Source: Syntrophales bacterium
GTDB lineage: Bacteria; Desulfobacterota; Syntrophia; Syntrophales; UBA2210
Reading direction: 5' to 3'
NCBI GenBank assembly: GCA_023230565.1
Contig: JALNXD010000009.1
Location: 26,855-90,854, forward strand
Length of the DNA stretch: 64,000 nt
The notes under the pieces were generated by a model that was not told where the DNA came from, ran no database searches, and saw only the letters and a program-made list of their open reading frames with translations. This document shows positions 29,539 through 39,383 of the stretch, one piece after another (the first letter of the stretch is position 1; each line of letters starts with the position of its first letter). A program made the translations under genes and the position numbers.

Positions 29539-30051
29539 TTGTCTCCTGTTGAAGAAGCGGGTGTGACCGTCTTTATTCTTCTTCTGTTCTTCGGGATATA
29601 TTGCATTATTTTCAGATTGCCGGGAACGCTGATAATTTTGATCGATACCGTTGCATACGCTTCAGTAACTCATTTTGAAACCATCGGTGTTGCCTTTATT
29701 GCGGTTCTCGCAGCTATATCATTGAGCGCTGAGGGCATTGACCTGATTGGCGGAGTCGCAGGCGTGAGGAGATTTCCGTCATCGAAAACAGCGTTTGCCG
29801 CATCATTGGCCGGAGGAATTGCCGGCGCTGTGATTTTAACACCCGTTTTTTTTGTACTCGGAACCATGGCGGGCATACTTTTGGGCAGCATGACCGGTTT
29901 GCTCCTCGTAGAGCAGATTGAAAGAAAAAAAATCAAGGCCCTTTTCAAAGAGCGCCCCGGGATAAGGGCAGGCAGAATCGTAATCGTGCTTCTTAAAGGA
30001 ACAGCCGCAATCATTATGTCGGCGCTTGTATTGTCGCGGGTTTACTCCTGA
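29539..30051 (+). CDS. DUF456 family membrane protein
   Basis: A 170-residue protein with several glycine-rich membrane segments and the GVRRFPSSKTAFAASLAGGIAGA stretch typical of DUF456, here quoted in part (GVRRFPSSK). Function unknown. It begins with TTG at 29539, 6 bp after secF, and its stop lies 10 bp before lepB, so the whole yajC-lepB block looks like one transcript. Confidence 0.8.
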   Translation: MSPVEEAGVTVFILLLFFGIYCIIFRLPGTLIILIDTVAYASVTHFETIGVAFIAVLAAISLSAEGIDLIGGVAGVRRFPSSKTAFAASLAGGIAGAVILTPVFFVLGTMAGILLGSMTGLLLVEQIERKKIKALFKERPGIRAGRIVIVLLKGTAAIIMSALVLSRVYS

Positions 30052-30061
30052 GGGGAATCGA

Positions 30062-30676
30062 ATGAAAGAACGTCACAAGGAAGTAATAAAAGAATATACA
30101 AAAACCATCATCATCGCGATTCTCATCGCCCTGTTTATACGAACCTTCATTGTCCAGGCCTTCAAAATACCATCGGGTTCCATGAAGGAAACCCTCCTTA
30201 TAGGCGATCACATACTGGTAAACAAGTTTATTTATGGCGTAAAAATCCCTCTTGTCAGAAAGACCCTGATTCCCGTGAGCGAACCCGGGCGGGGGGATGT
30301 CGTTGTGTTTATCTATCCAATGGACAGAAGCAAGGATTTCATAAAGCGGGTTATGGCCGTGGCCGGAGATACTATTGAAATCAGGGACAAAAAAATATTC
30401 ATAAACGGCACTCACTATGAAGACGGGCACGGCGTCTATAAAGATACCCTTATTCAACCGCGTTCATTGCAGCCCAGAGATAATTTCGGCCCTGTCAGAG
30501 TGCCGGACGGCCATATTTTTGTAATGGGAGATAATCGCGACCAGAGCTATGACAGCCGCTTCTGGGGGTTCGTAAACCTGGAGGACGTGCTGGGCAAAGC
30601 GTTCATAATATACTGGTCATGGAACAAAAAAGCCGGTTCGGTAAGGTGGGACCGTATCGGAGATATCATTCGTTAG
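30062..30676 (+). CDS. lepB: Signal peptidase I
   Basis: A 204-residue membrane-anchored peptidase that removes Sec signal peptides. One membrane segment (TIIIAILIALFIRTF) is followed by the catalytic serine in PSGSMKETL, the general-base lysine in FIKRVMAVAGDTIEI, and MGDNRDQSYDSRFWG. The ATG at 30062 has GGGGAATCGA upstream; the open frame 36 bp earlier overlaps the previous gene. Its position behind secDF fits a protein-export operon. Confidence 0.95.
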   Translation: MKERHKEVIKEYTKTIIIAILIALFIRTFIVQAFKIPSGSMKETLLIGDHILVNKFIYGVKIPLVRKTLIPVSEPGRGDVVVFIYPMDRSKDFIKRVMAVAGDTIEIRDKKIFINGTHYEDGHGVYKDTLIQPRSLQPRDNFGPVRVPDGHIFVMGDNRDQSYDSRFWGFVNLEDVLGKAFIIYWSWNKKAGSVRWDRIGDIIR

Positions 30677-30742
30677 GTATCGCGTAACACCGGGTCAGTA
30701 TCAGGGACGGAACACACACGGCCAATTGCAGGTATAATCGCC

Positions 30743-30771
30743 TTGACATGGCGAAACGACGCTGATATATA
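30743..30771 (+). promoter_or_regulatory. Promoter of the pyrimidine operon
   Basis: TTGACA (30743-30748), 17-bp spacer, TATATA (30766-30771). A start near 30778 puts the whole attenuator and leader peptide in the mRNA leader. Confidence 0.7.
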
Positions 30772-30793
30772 CTCCGCATTGTTCAATTTGCCT

Positions 30794-30880
30794 GTCCAGA
30801 GGAATATAAAATGGTTTTGGTCCGCCTTGAAGAAATATCAGTTCCGGCCTTCTCGTCTGCCGATGGGAAGGCTTTTTTTT
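30794..30880 (+). promoter_or_regulatory. pyr attenuator: PyrR-site-like motif and intrinsic terminator
   Basis: GTCCAGAGG at 30794-30802 resembles the conserved loop of PyrR-binding RNA (UCCAGAGAGG). It also contains the ribosome site of the leader peptide. The terminator is GCCTTC (30847-30852) / GAAGGC (30867-30872) with an inner TCG/CGA pair, followed by eight T (30873-30880). It precedes pyrR by 68 bp. High UMP or UTP would be expected to reduce read-through into pyrRBC. Whether PyrR binds here, or translation of the leader sets the outcome, cannot be told from sequence. Confidence 0.65.
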
Positions 30881-30882
30881 GA
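30811..30882 (+). CDS. Putative pyr operon leader peptide
   Basis: A 23-residue open frame (MVLVRLEEISVPAFSSADGK, then AFF) with AGAGGA eight bases upstream. Its codons run through the terminator stem and the U-tract, and its TGA (30880-30882) overlaps the last T. This is the geometry of the enterobacterial pyrBI leader peptide, where closely coupled ribosomes at low UTP prevent the terminator from forming. The peptide itself is probably of no consequence; its translation is the signal. Confidence 0.5.
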   Translation: MVLVRLEEISVPAFSSADGKAFF

Positions 30883-30948
30883 TATGTAAAAGAAACGCGG
30901 CAGCGCCGGAGATTCACCGTTCCGGGAGGCAAAGGGAGCGAAACAGAA

Positions 30949-31488
30949 ATGAATACGAAAAAACGAGTAGTAATGGACGCAGATAAAATAGAGCGTTCCA
31001 TAATGAGAATCTCCTATGAAATTCTGGAAGACCACAAGGGAGTCACAGATCTGATTTTTATCGGAATCAGGTCCGGGGGAATTTTGCTTGCCAAACGGCT
31101 TTCCGAACGTATTTCCAGAATTGAGGGAAAAGCAATTCCTACGGGAATACTTGACATTAATCTCTACAGGGATGACGTGATGATGGCCGGTGGAAAACGC
31201 AAATTGGGAGAAACGCACATTCCCTGCTGCCTTGATAACAAAAAAGTTATCCTCGTGGATGACGTAATATTTACCGGAAGAACGATACGGGCCGCCATGG
31301 ATGCGCTCATGGATTTCGGAAGACCGAAGATCATCAGGCTGGCCGTTCTGATAGACAGGGGGCACAGGGAATTGCCCATCAGGCCGGACTATGTGGGGGA
31401 AAACCTTCCCTCATCCCTCTGGGAAGAGGTGAATGTAACACTCACGGAGGCGAAGGCACACGAAGAAGTCGTGGTCATAGAAAATTAA
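30949..31488 (+). CDS. pyrR: Bifunctional pyr operon regulator / uracil phosphoribosyltransferase PyrR
   Basis: A 179-residue phosphoribosyltransferase-fold protein. VILVDDVIFTGRTIRAA is the PRPP-binding motif; IGIRSGGILLAKRL and AVLIDRGHRELPIRPDYVG are PyrR signatures. PyrR binds pyr mRNA when UMP is abundant and also makes UMP from uracil. Encoded first in the operon and directly behind a terminator and a PyrR-site-like motif, it probably controls its own operon. AGGGAGCG lies upstream of the ATG. Confidence 0.95.
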   Translation: MNTKKRVVMDADKIERSIMRISYEILEDHKGVTDLIFIGIRSGGILLAKRLSERISRIEGKAIPTGILDINLYRDDVMMAGGKRKLGETHIPCCLDNKKVILVDDVIFTGRTIRAAMDALMDFGRPKIIRLAVLIDRGHRELPIRPDYVGENLPSSLWEEVNVTLTEAKAHEEVVVIEN

Positions 31489-31643
31489 CCTCCATAGATT
31501 CGTAAAATGCCATTATGCTGTCACGCCGTCCTTATGAATGGAAAGTAAGTTTTAGAGCATGAATACGCTGACGCATCCACTTACTTGGAAGTAAAAAAAC
31601 AGGGGCTTTTTAGGAAATTATCAACGCGGGAAAGTCAAATAAA

Positions 31644-32564
31644 ATGAAACTCGTGCGAAAAGATGTGCTTGGAATTGCGGACTTCAGTGTGGAAGAGATC
31701 AATCTCGTTCTCGATATCGCGGGTTCATTTAAAGAAATATCCCAGCGGCCTATCAAGAAGGTTCCGACCCTCAGAGGCAGCACGGTCATCAATCTCTTTT
31801 ACGAACCGAGCACCAGAACGCGTACATCTTTTGAAATAGCCGCCAAGCGGCTGAGTGCCGACGCAATTAATATCTCCGCCTCCACGAGCAGTGTCGTAAA
31901 AGGGGAAACTCTGATGGATACGGCAAAAACGCTCGAGTCGATGAACCCCGATATTATCGTTATGCGGCATGCCTGTGCGGGGGCTCCGCACATTCTTGCA
32001 AAGCTTCTGAAGCAATCAATTATAAATGCCGGCGACGGGGCTCACGAACACCCGACTCAGGCGCTTCTGGACATGCTGACAATAAGAGACAAAATGGGAT
32101 ATATTCGAGGACTTGCAGTCACTATTGTGGGAGATATCGCCCACAGCAGGGTTGCCCGGTCCAATATATACGGCCTGGCAAAAATGGGAGCGAAAGTGAC
32201 AGTCTGCGGTCCTGCCATGCTGCTTCCGTACGGCATAGGCCGGATGGGTGTCAGGGTAGAAACGAATATGCGCAAGGCACTTGAAAGAGCGGATGTAATC
32301 ATGATGCTCCGCATGCAATTTGAGCGGCAGAATAAAGCGACATTTCCCTCTCTCCGCGAGTACGCCTCTCAATACTGTCTGAATGCCGACAATATAAGGC
32401 TGGCCAAAGAAGATGTTCTGGTAATGCACCCCGGACCCATCAACAGGGGAATTGAAATCGCACCGGATATCGCTGACGGACCGCATTCGGCCATTCTCGA
32501 ACAGGTCTCCAACGGAGTCGCCGTTCGGATGGCGCTTCTTTATCTTCTGGCGGGAGGACAATAA
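31644..32564 (+). CDS. pyrB: Aspartate carbamoyltransferase catalytic subunit
   Basis: A 306-residue ATCase that forms carbamoyl-aspartate, the committed step of pyrimidine synthesis. Carbamoyl-phosphate binding is shown by [24 protein letters not shown] and [13 protein letters not shown] are the other signatures. No pyrI is present. The 155-bp gap after pyrR holds an inverted repeat AAGTAAGT/ACTTACTT (31543-31586). Its TAA shares one base with the pyrC start. Confidence 0.97.
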   Translation: MKLVRKDVLGIADFSVEEINLVLDIAGSFKEISQRPIKKVPTLRGSTVINLFYEPSTRTRTSFEIAAKRLSADAINISASTSSVVKGETLMDTAKTLESMNPDIIVMRHACAGAPHILAKLLKQSIINAGDGAHEHPTQALLDMLTIRDKMGYIRGLAVTIVGDIAHSRVARSNIYGLAKMGAKVTVCGPAMLLPYGIGRMGVRVETNMRKALERADVIMMLRMQFERQNKATFPSLREYASQYCLNADNIRLAKEDVLVMHPGPINRGIEIAPDIADGPHSAILEQVSNGVAVRMALLYLLAGGQ

Positions 32565-33859
32565 TGAGGCTGTTGCTTAAGGGGGGAAGAGTAATCGATC
32601 CTTCACAAAATATCGACGATATACTGGATATTTTAATTGTAAACGGAAAAATATCGCTCATAGACAACAAAATCGATATCTCGGAAGTAAAAACACGAGG
32701 AAGTATCGATTCTGTTGATATAGGCGGAAGAATCCTTGTCCCGGGGCTCATCGATATGCATACGCACCTGCGCGAACCGGGATTCGAATATAAGGAAACG
32801 ATCGAATCAGGGACGAAAGCGGCGGTTGCAGGAGGATTTACGGCTATTGCCTGTATGGCCAATACGAGCCCCGTCAACGATAATCGGTCGGTTACGGAGT
32901 TTATCCTCACACAGGCGGCAAGAACAGGCCGGGCTCGAGTATACCCGATTGCAGCACTGACACGGAACCAGGAAGGGAAAATTCTCACGGAATTCGCCGA
33001 TCTTAAGGATGCCGGGGCGACAGGTTTTTCAGATGACGGCATGCCCGTAACAGACAGCGGAATCATGAGATGCGCCCTCGAATATGCCTATTCGCTGGAT
33101 ATGCCCGTAATTTCGCATTGCGAAGACCTTGGCCTTGCCCGTGGCGGCATGATGAACGAGGGTCTTGTCTGCGCCGAACTCGGCTTGACGGCAAGCCCGG
33201 ATATTGCCGAAGAAATTATGGTACTGCGGGATATAATCCTCGCACGATATACACACACCCGGGTCCATATAGCCCATGTCAGCACCGCCGGGTCGGTAGA
33301 AGCCATCAGAGCGGCCAAAGCATCGGGAATTGCGGTTACCGCCGAAACGGCGCCTCATTATTTCACCTTATCCGAAGAAGCACTGCGATCATTCTCTACA
33401 AATCTCAAAGTCTATCCTCCGCTCAGGAGCGAAAGGGATCTGGAGGCTATAAAGGAGGGTCTTGCCGACGGCACTATCGATGCAATCGCAAGCGATCACG
33501 CACCGCACTCTTCCATTGAAAAAGAGGTTGAGTTCGACTATGCGGCAACAGGGCTCATCGGACTGGAAACATCGCTTTCGTTATCTCTCCGGCTTGTTGA
33601 AGAAGGGATTCTCAGTATGAGCGGCCTCATAAAAAAGATGAGCACAAATCCTGCCGATATTCTTGGCGTATCCGGCGGCTCTCTTCGGCATGGCCTTCCC
33701 GCCGATATCACCGTTATAGATCCCGAAGTCACCTGGACTGTGGACGCAGCCCGATTTCACTCAAAAAGCAGAAACTGCCCCTATCAGGGAATGCAGCTTC
33801 GGGGCCGCTCCGTTATGACCATGGTCGGAGGAGAAATCAAATACCGGTCCGGTCTGTAG
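32564..33859 (+). CDS. pyrC: Dihydroorotase
   Basis: A 431-residue dihydroorotase of the long, bacterial class I type, which cyclises carbamoyl-aspartate. Metal ligands are visible in DMHTHLREPG, SHCEDLGLA, IAHVSTAGSVE and IASDHAPHS. GGGAGGACAATA gives the ribosome site and the ATG overlaps the pyrB stop by one base, so pyrB and pyrC are translationally coupled and may form the known ATCase-DHOase complex. Confidence 0.97.
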   Translation: MRLLLKGGRVIDPSQNIDDILDILIVNGKISLIDNKIDISEVKTRGSIDSVDIGGRILVPGLIDMHTHLREPGFEYKETIESGTKAAVAGGFTAIACMANTSPVNDNRSVTEFILTQAARTGRARVYPIAALTRNQEGKILTEFADLKDAGATGFSDDGMPVTDSGIMRCALEYAYSLDMPVISHCEDLGLARGGMMNEGLVCAELGLTASPDIAEEIMVLRDIILARYTHTRVHIAHVSTAGSVEAIRAAKASGIAVTAETAPHYFTLSEEALRSFSTNLKVYPPLRSERDLEAIKEGLADGTIDAIASDHAPHSSIEKEVEFDYAATGLIGLETSLSLSLRLVEEGILSMSGLIKKMSTNPADILGVSGGSLRHGLPADITVIDPEVTWTVDAARFHSKSRNCPYQGMQLRGRSVMTMVGGEIKYRSGL

Positions 33860-34112
33860 CGGAAAGCACCCGGATCACCTTTCATTGTAATCGAAGAATA
33901 TATCCGCAGTATGGCGAAAGACGCATACATCCGGGGGAGGCAGGACGGCAGACCTTGTCATTCGAAGAACCGACAGTTCCCTGTTAATTTTCGCCATCTT
34001 TGTATCTTGCCCTTGTGAAATTGAATGAGGAGTGTTATTGTCCTATATTTCTTTGGATTTGTCCCGCTGAAGTATACATTGTCCGATCCGGATTTCGAAA
34101 GGAGGTGTTAAA

Positions 34113-35471
34113 ATGAAATCACGGGAAGAAGAAATAAAACACCTCAACACTCTGAAGGAACTGATCAGCCTCAACCGGGAATTCGATATCATCGATCTTT
34201 TTTCCAGGCTTCATCCGGCAGATATAGCCGATCTGATCGATAATCTGGAAGAACAGGAGAAAATTCATCTTTTTTCCCTGCTCGATGTAGAAAAGGCTTC
34301 CGATGTTATCCTGGAGCTCAGCGATCTTTCGCGGGAACAGATCATCGAAGAACTTTCAGAAAAAAAGCTCACCGAAATAATAGATGAAATGGATTCGGAT
34401 GATGCAGCCGATTTCATTGCAGAACTGACGGAAGATCAGGCAAAGGCAGTCCTCGAGGGTATAGAGCCGGAAGAATCTGACGATGTAAAAGAACTTCTCA
34501 AATATGAAGACGATACGGCGGGAGGCATCATGCAGTCGGAGCTCGTCTTCGTCACGGCTGATGCAACAATCAATGACGCCTTCCAGGCAGTTGTCGATGC
34601 AAAGGACGATATCGAAAACATCTATAACATCTTCATCGTTGACAAAGAACACAGACTCATAGGCGCAGTCCCTCTGCAGCGCCTTATCACGGCAAAAAGA
34701 TTCAGCCCCGCAATCGGCGCAATCGATTCTGCAATCCCCAGCGTGGAACCGGATCTCGACCAGGAACAGGTCGCCCGCTTGTTTGAGAAATACGATCTTG
34801 TCTCACTGCCTGTCGTCGATCAGGAAAAACATCTTCTGGGAAGAATCACCATTGATGACATCATCGATGTCATGGAGGAGGAAACATCTGAGGACCTTTA
34901 CAGGATCGCCGGACTCGATGAAGACGACAGCGTTTTCAACAGCCCTTTCGAATCCGTCAAGAAACGCCTGCCCTGGCTTTATCTCAATCTTGTCACTGCT
35001 CTCGTTTCGGTGCTGGTCATCGGCTTTTTTGAAGATACCATTAAAATCATGGTCGCCCTGGCGGTATTCATGCCGGTAGTCGCAGGATTGGGCGGCAATG
35101 CAGGCAGTCAGACGCTGACTCTTATCGTCCGTGGAATGGCACTGGGCGAAATAACGTTCGAAAATGCAAAAAAGGCCCTTTACAGGCAGATTCTCGTCGG
35201 TGTGACCAACGGGGTGGCCGTGGGAATCGTGATAGGCACCATTGCCTACTTCTGGAAAGGTATCCCCGTGTTAGGCTTCGTGCTTGGACTTGCCATGATA
35301 ATCAACGTGTTTGCAGGAACGCTTATCGGCGTCCTGATTCCGCTCGCCCTCAAGTGGTTTCACCTTGACCCGGCACTTGGATCTCACATATTCATTACGG
35401 CTTTCACCGATGCCTTCGGCTTTCTGTCTTTTCTCGGCCTTGCGACCGTGTTTATCAACCTTTTGACATGA
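34113..35471 (+). CDS. mgtE: Magnesium transporter MgtE
   Basis: A 452-residue Mg2+ channel. The order is an acidic N-terminal domain (LHPADIADLIDNLEEQEK), two CBS domains (about 135-255) and a C-terminal block of five membrane segments with the pore motif PVVAGLGGNAGSQTLTLIVR. High Mg2+ closes the channel through the N and CBS domains. AAAGGAGGTG precedes the ATG. Its TGA overlaps the recO ATG by 4 bp. Confidence 0.96.
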   Translation: MKSREEEIKHLNTLKELISLNREFDIIDLFSRLHPADIADLIDNLEEQEKIHLFSLLDVEKASDVILELSDLSREQIIEELSEKKLTEIIDEMDSDDAADFIAELTEDQAKAVLEGIEPEESDDVKELLKYEDDTAGGIMQSELVFVTADATINDAFQAVVDAKDDIENIYNIFIVDKEHRLIGAVPLQRLITAKRFSPAIGAIDSAIPSVEPDLDQEQVARLFEKYDLVSLPVVDQEKHLLGRITIDDIIDVMEEETSEDLYRIAGLDEDDSVFNSPFESVKKRLPWLYLNLVTALVSVLVIGFFEDTIKIMVALAVFMPVVAGLGGNAGSQTLTLIVRGMALGEITFENAKKALYRQILVGVTNGVAVGIVIGTIAYFWKGIPVLGFVLGLAMIINVFAGTLIGVLIPLALKWFHLDPALGSHIFITAFTDAFGFLSFLGLATVFINLLT

Positions 35472-36247
35472 CGGGGAAAATGCAAAATAAAGCGACGGGC
35501 TTTGTCCTTAATTTCAGGGATTACGGTGAATCGGACCGGATCGTCACTTTTTTTACCGATCAAACGGGAAAATTAAAGGGTATTGCCAAAGGGGCAAGGC
35601 GAAGCCAGAAGAGATTCGCCAACGCTATCGAACCTTTTTCATTGTCGGCGATTATTTTTTCAAGGCGAAGAGCGGAAGGACTCTGCCTTATCGAAGACTG
35701 CCGCGTCTTAAACCATTTTCCCCGCATCAGGGAGGATCTTGAAAAAACGCTTATGGCTTCCTATTTTATCGACCTTGCCGACAGCTTTACTGAAGAAGGG
35801 GCCGTAAGCCATCGTCTTTTCAAGCATATGTCTGATTTTCTGAATCTGCTCGAGGCGGAGAAGGCCGGGGAGTCCATTATGCGCCTTTTTGAGTTTCGTC
35901 TCCTGTGCATATCAGGGTACGAACCCACCCTCGGACACTGCATCTCCTGCAGGAAACCCGTTGAAAGTCTGAAAGAAATTTCCTTCGGAATCAGTGACGG
36001 AGGAATCAAATGTGAAAAATGCGCACCCCTTACCGCCGGCAGAATCAGCATTTCACCGGGTACGGCACGGACGCTTGTTGCGGGGAAAAACATGCCTGTG
36101 GAAAAACTGCGCCGCCTGATATTCACCGAATACTCTCTGAGGGAAAGCCGTTTGTTCCTTGTCCCCCTGATCCGCCATATCACCGGCAGGCAATTGAAGT
36201 CACTTAACGTGCTTATGGAAGTGAAGCATCTGACCGATACTATTTGA
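35468..36247 (+). CDS. recO: DNA repair protein RecO
   Basis: A 259-residue RecO, which anneals single strands and loads RecA with RecR. The N-terminal OB fold is seen in GFVLNFRDYGESDRIVTFFT and KGIAKGARRSQKRFANAIEPF. A four-Cys zinc motif (CISC ... CEKC) lies in the middle. Start at 35468 overlaps mgtE by ATGA; ATG at 35480, preceded by GGGGAAA, is an alternative. Confidence 0.93.
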   Translation: MTGKMQNKATGFVLNFRDYGESDRIVTFFTDQTGKLKGIAKGARRSQKRFANAIEPFSLSAIIFSRRRAEGLCLIEDCRVLNHFPRIREDLEKTLMASYFIDLADSFTEEGAVSHRLFKHMSDFLNLLEAEKAGESIMRLFEFRLLCISGYEPTLGHCISCRKPVESLKEISFGISDGGIKCEKCAPLTAGRISISPGTARTLVAGKNMPVEKLRRLIFTEYSLRESRLFLVPLIRHITGRQLKSLNVLMEVKHLTDTI

Positions 36248-36264
36248 ATAAGCCCCTTTATATC

Positions 36265-36293
36265 TTGACACCTTTTTTTCTTAGTGATACTGT
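36265..36293 (+). promoter_or_regulatory. Promoter of glyQS
   Basis: TTGACA (36265-36270), 17-bp spacer, TACTGT (36288-36293), leaving a leader of roughly 35 bases. The T-rich spacer may also be the tail end of recO transcription. Confidence 0.6.
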
Positions 36294-36335
36294 CCCGCCG
36301 ATTTACAGAGATAAAACCACTCCAAGGAGGCTGTT

Positions 36336-37217
36336 GTGACCTTTCAGGAACTTATATTCGCCCTCAATTCATATTGGGCCGGCCAGGGGTGTATCATACA
36401 GCAGCCCTACGATATAGAAGTCGGCGCAGGAACGTTCAATCCCGCAACGTTTCTCAGATCCCTCGGTCCGGAACCGTGGAATGTGGCATATGTTGAACCA
36501 TCCCGGCGTCCTACCGATGGAAGGTATGGTGAAAATCCGAACCGTCTGCAGCATTATTATCAATATCAGGTGATCATGAAACCGTCGCCCATGAATATTC
36601 AGGACCTTTACCTCGATTCCCTCAGAAGCTTCGGCATCGATCCTCTGGATCATGACATCCGATTTGTGGAAGACGATTGGGAATCTCCCACACTCGGAGC
36701 ATGGGGCCTTGGATGGGAGGTATGGCTCGACGGAATGGAAATCACTCAATTCACCTATTTTCAGCAAGTAGGCGGTATCGATCTTCATCCGGTGTGCGTC
36801 GAGATTACCTACGGAATCGAACGAATCGCAATGTATCTTCAGAATGTGGATAACGTCTATCACCTTGAATGGGGACACGGCATTACCTACGGCGATGTTC
36901 ATCACCAGGGGGAGGTGGAGTTTTCCGCATATAATTTCGAACATGCCGATGTGGACATGCTGCGGCAGCTTTTCACCATGTACGAAACGGAAGCGCAAAA
37001 AGCGGCTGCCCTGAATCTTGTCCTCCCCTCATATGATTACTGTCTCAAATGTTCTCATATATTCAATATACTCGATGCCCGGGGAGCAATCAGCGTGACA
37101 GAACGGACGAGCTATATCGGGCGGGTGCGTAATCTGGCCAGGATTTCCGCAGAAGGGTATGCACGACAGCGCGAAGAAATGGGGTATCCTCTCATGGAAA
37201 AACGCACAGGCAGATAA
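36336..37217 (+). CDS. glyQ: Glycine--tRNA ligase alpha subunit
   Basis: A 293-residue alpha subunit of the bacterial alpha2beta2 glycyl-tRNA synthetase. The typical start [17 protein letters not shown] is followed by [36 protein letters not shown], and [19 protein letters not shown]; these make the catalytic site for glycyl-adenylate. GTG start at 36336 with AGGAGG eight bases upstream. glyS follows 22 bp later. Confidence 0.97.
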   Translation: MTFQELIFALNSYWAGQGCIIQQPYDIEVGAGTFNPATFLRSLGPEPWNVAYVEPSRRPTDGRYGENPNRLQHYYQYQVIMKPSPMNIQDLYLDSLRSFGIDPLDHDIRFVEDDWESPTLGAWGLGWEVWLDGMEITQFTYFQQVGGIDLHPVCVEITYGIERIAMYLQNVDNVYHLEWGHGITYGDVHHQGEVEFSAYNFEHADVDMLRQLFTMYETEAQKAAALNLVLPSYDYCLKCSHIFNILDARGAISVTERTSYIGRVRNLARISAEGYARQREEMGYPLMEKRTGR

Positions 37218-37239
37218 AAGGGTGAAAGGAAACTATCAA

Positions 37240-39318
37240 ATGGCGCAAGAACTGTTGCTTGAAATCGGAACCGAAGAAATCCCGGCCGCCTTTCTTCCGA
37301 AGGCGCTCAGCGACATGGAGCAGATGATGAGCCGAGGGCTCGCAGAAAAACGCATTGCCCATGGAACGATCACAACACTGGGGACTCCGCGGCGCCTTTT
37401 TATTGCGGTTGCAGATACGGCGGAAAGGCAGGAAGACCAGATCATTGAAAAAATGGGGCCGGCAGTACGGGTTGCCTTTGATCAAAGCGGCAATCCCTCA
37501 AAGGCGGCCCAGGGGTTTGCCCGCGGACAGGGAATGGAAGTATCCGGACTGGAGCGAATTGCCACTGACAAGGGAGAGTATCTGGTTGCCCGAAAAAAAA
37601 TCGCGGGCGAAGATACGGCTTCGATACTGGCAGCTTTTTTACCCGATTTCATAAGGTCCATTCCGTTTCAGAAATCCATGCGCTGGATGGATCTTGATAT
37701 ACGGTTCGCCCGCCCCATCCACTGGATCATGGCCCTCTTCGGCGGTGCGGTAATCCCCTTTACTGTTGGAAACGTAATGAGCGGAAACACAAGCAGAGGT
37801 CATAGATTCATGAACCCGGGGCCATTCGAGGTGAAAGATTCAGCCGATTACCTCGAAAAAACGAAGGCGCATTTTGTGATAGCCGATCCGGACACACGCA
37901 AGGAGATCATCCGGAAAGAAGCACGAAAGGCCGCGTACGAAGTTTCCGGAACCGTGCTGGAAAATGAAGCGCTTCTCGATGAAGTCGCCTACCTTATCGA
38001 ATACCCTTCAGTCGTCTGCGGCACTTTCGACAGGGAATTTCTCGATCTGCCGAGAGAAGTGCTTATCACCTCGATGATGAAGCACCAGAAATATTTTGCC
38101 GTCGTCGACGGGAAGGGAAACCTTCTCCCCCATTTCATTACCGTAAACAATACCGTCGCGAGGAATCCTTCGGTCGTGGCGGAAGGAAATCAGAAAGTAC
38201 TGCGGGCCCGCCTCGCCGATGCCCGTTTCTTTTTCGAAGAAGACAGGAAAACGCCTCTGGCCGACCGCCTTGAAGATCTTAAAAATGTCATCTTTCACAG
38301 CCTTCTCGGTACATCCTATGAAAAGGTGTCAAGATTCCGAACGCTTGCTGCGTGGATCGCGGAACGTATCGATACGTCCAGGGCAGAACTTGTCGACCGG
38401 GCGGCGCTTCTTTGCAAGGCTGACCTCGAGACCCAGATGGTGTACGAATTCACGGAACTTCAAGGTGTGATGGGCAGGGAATACGCGCGGCTCGAAGGCG
38501 AAAATCCCGAAGTGGCCGCAGCAATTTACGAACACTATCTTCCGGTGCAGGCGGGAGGAGATCTCCCCGAGACCGAAACAGGCGCGATTGTCAGTATTGC
38601 CGATAAAATGGATACCATTGCCGGCTGCTTCGGCGTGAACCTGATTCCCACGGGAACGGCCGACCCTTACGCGCTCAGAAGACAGGCACTCGGTATCATC
38701 AATATAATCCAGCAGCGGTCATACCCTCTTCGCCTCGATGATCTTGTCGATGCCAGCCTCGCCATTTTGAAGGACACGCTCAAAAGACCCGCCGGCGAGG
38801 CAAAACGGGATATACTGGAATTTTTTAAAACAAGATTTGAAAATCAGCTCATATCCCAGGGGCATCCCTACGATGTCGTCGATGCCGTACTGGCGGTTGA
38901 CGGGGCGGACCTGGTACGCGCACTCGGAAAGATAGAGGCAGTGGAGAACTTCAAGAACCATCCCGATTTTGAGCCTCTCGTCACGGCATTCAAGAGGGTT
39001 GTAAATATCCTGAAAAACTGGGAGGGAGGACCGGTCGAAGAAACACTCTTCGAAAGCGACGAAGAGCGGAACCTCTTCGGCGCTTTCAACGACATCAGCC
39101 GAAACACCCGCGCAGCCGCGGATGAAGACCGTTATGCCGATGCCTTGATCGAAATGGCGCGCCTGAGAAAGCCGGTGGATGCATTTTTCGATACAGTACT
39201 GGTAATGGCCGAAGACGAAAAAGTGAGAACAAACAGAATGTCGCTTCTGGCCCGGCTGAGAGGCCTCTTCTTCCGGATCGCCGATTTCTCCAAAATCGTC
39301 CAGGGAAATTCAATGTAA
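37240..39318 (+). CDS. glyS: Glycine--tRNA ligase beta subunit
   Basis: A 692-residue beta subunit that recognises tRNA-Gly. MAQELLLEIGTEEIPAAFL is the canonical N-terminus and sets the start at 37240, with AAAGGA upstream; the open frame 81 bp earlier overlaps glyQ. An HD-like domain (EHYLPVQAGGDLP, SIADKMDTIAG) and a C-terminal anticodon-binding domain are recognisable. Confidence 0.96.
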   Translation: MAQELLLEIGTEEIPAAFLPKALSDMEQMMSRGLAEKRIAHGTITTLGTPRRLFIAVADTAERQEDQIIEKMGPAVRVAFDQSGNPSKAAQGFARGQGMEVSGLERIATDKGEYLVARKKIAGEDTASILAAFLPDFIRSIPFQKSMRWMDLDIRFARPIHWIMALFGGAVIPFTVGNVMSGNTSRGHRFMNPGPFEVKDSADYLEKTKAHFVIADPDTRKEIIRKEARKAAYEVSGTVLENEALLDEVAYLIEYPSVVCGTFDREFLDLPREVLITSMMKHQKYFAVVDGKGNLLPHFITVNNTVARNPSVVAEGNQKVLRARLADARFFFEEDRKTPLADRLEDLKNVIFHSLLGTSYEKVSRFRTLAAWIAERIDTSRAELVDRAALLCKADLETQMVYEFTELQGVMGREYARLEGENPEVAAAIYEHYLPVQAGGDLPETETGAIVSIADKMDTIAGCFGVNLIPTGTADPYALRRQALGIINIIQQRSYPLRLDDLVDASLAILKDTLKRPAGEAKRDILEFFKTRFENQLISQGHPYDVVDAVLAVDGADLVRALGKIEAVENFKNHPDFEPLVTAFKRVVNILKNWEGGPVEETLFESDEERNLFGAFNDISRNTRAAADEDRYADALIEMARLRKPVDAFFDTVLVMAEDEKVRTNRMSLLARLRGLFFRIADFSKIVQGNSM

Positions 39319-39383
39319 ATCGTTTTCTCTTATGAGAGGTTTTGAAAAATCTTTTTTCAACCTGTGCGAAAAGAGAAATATCT

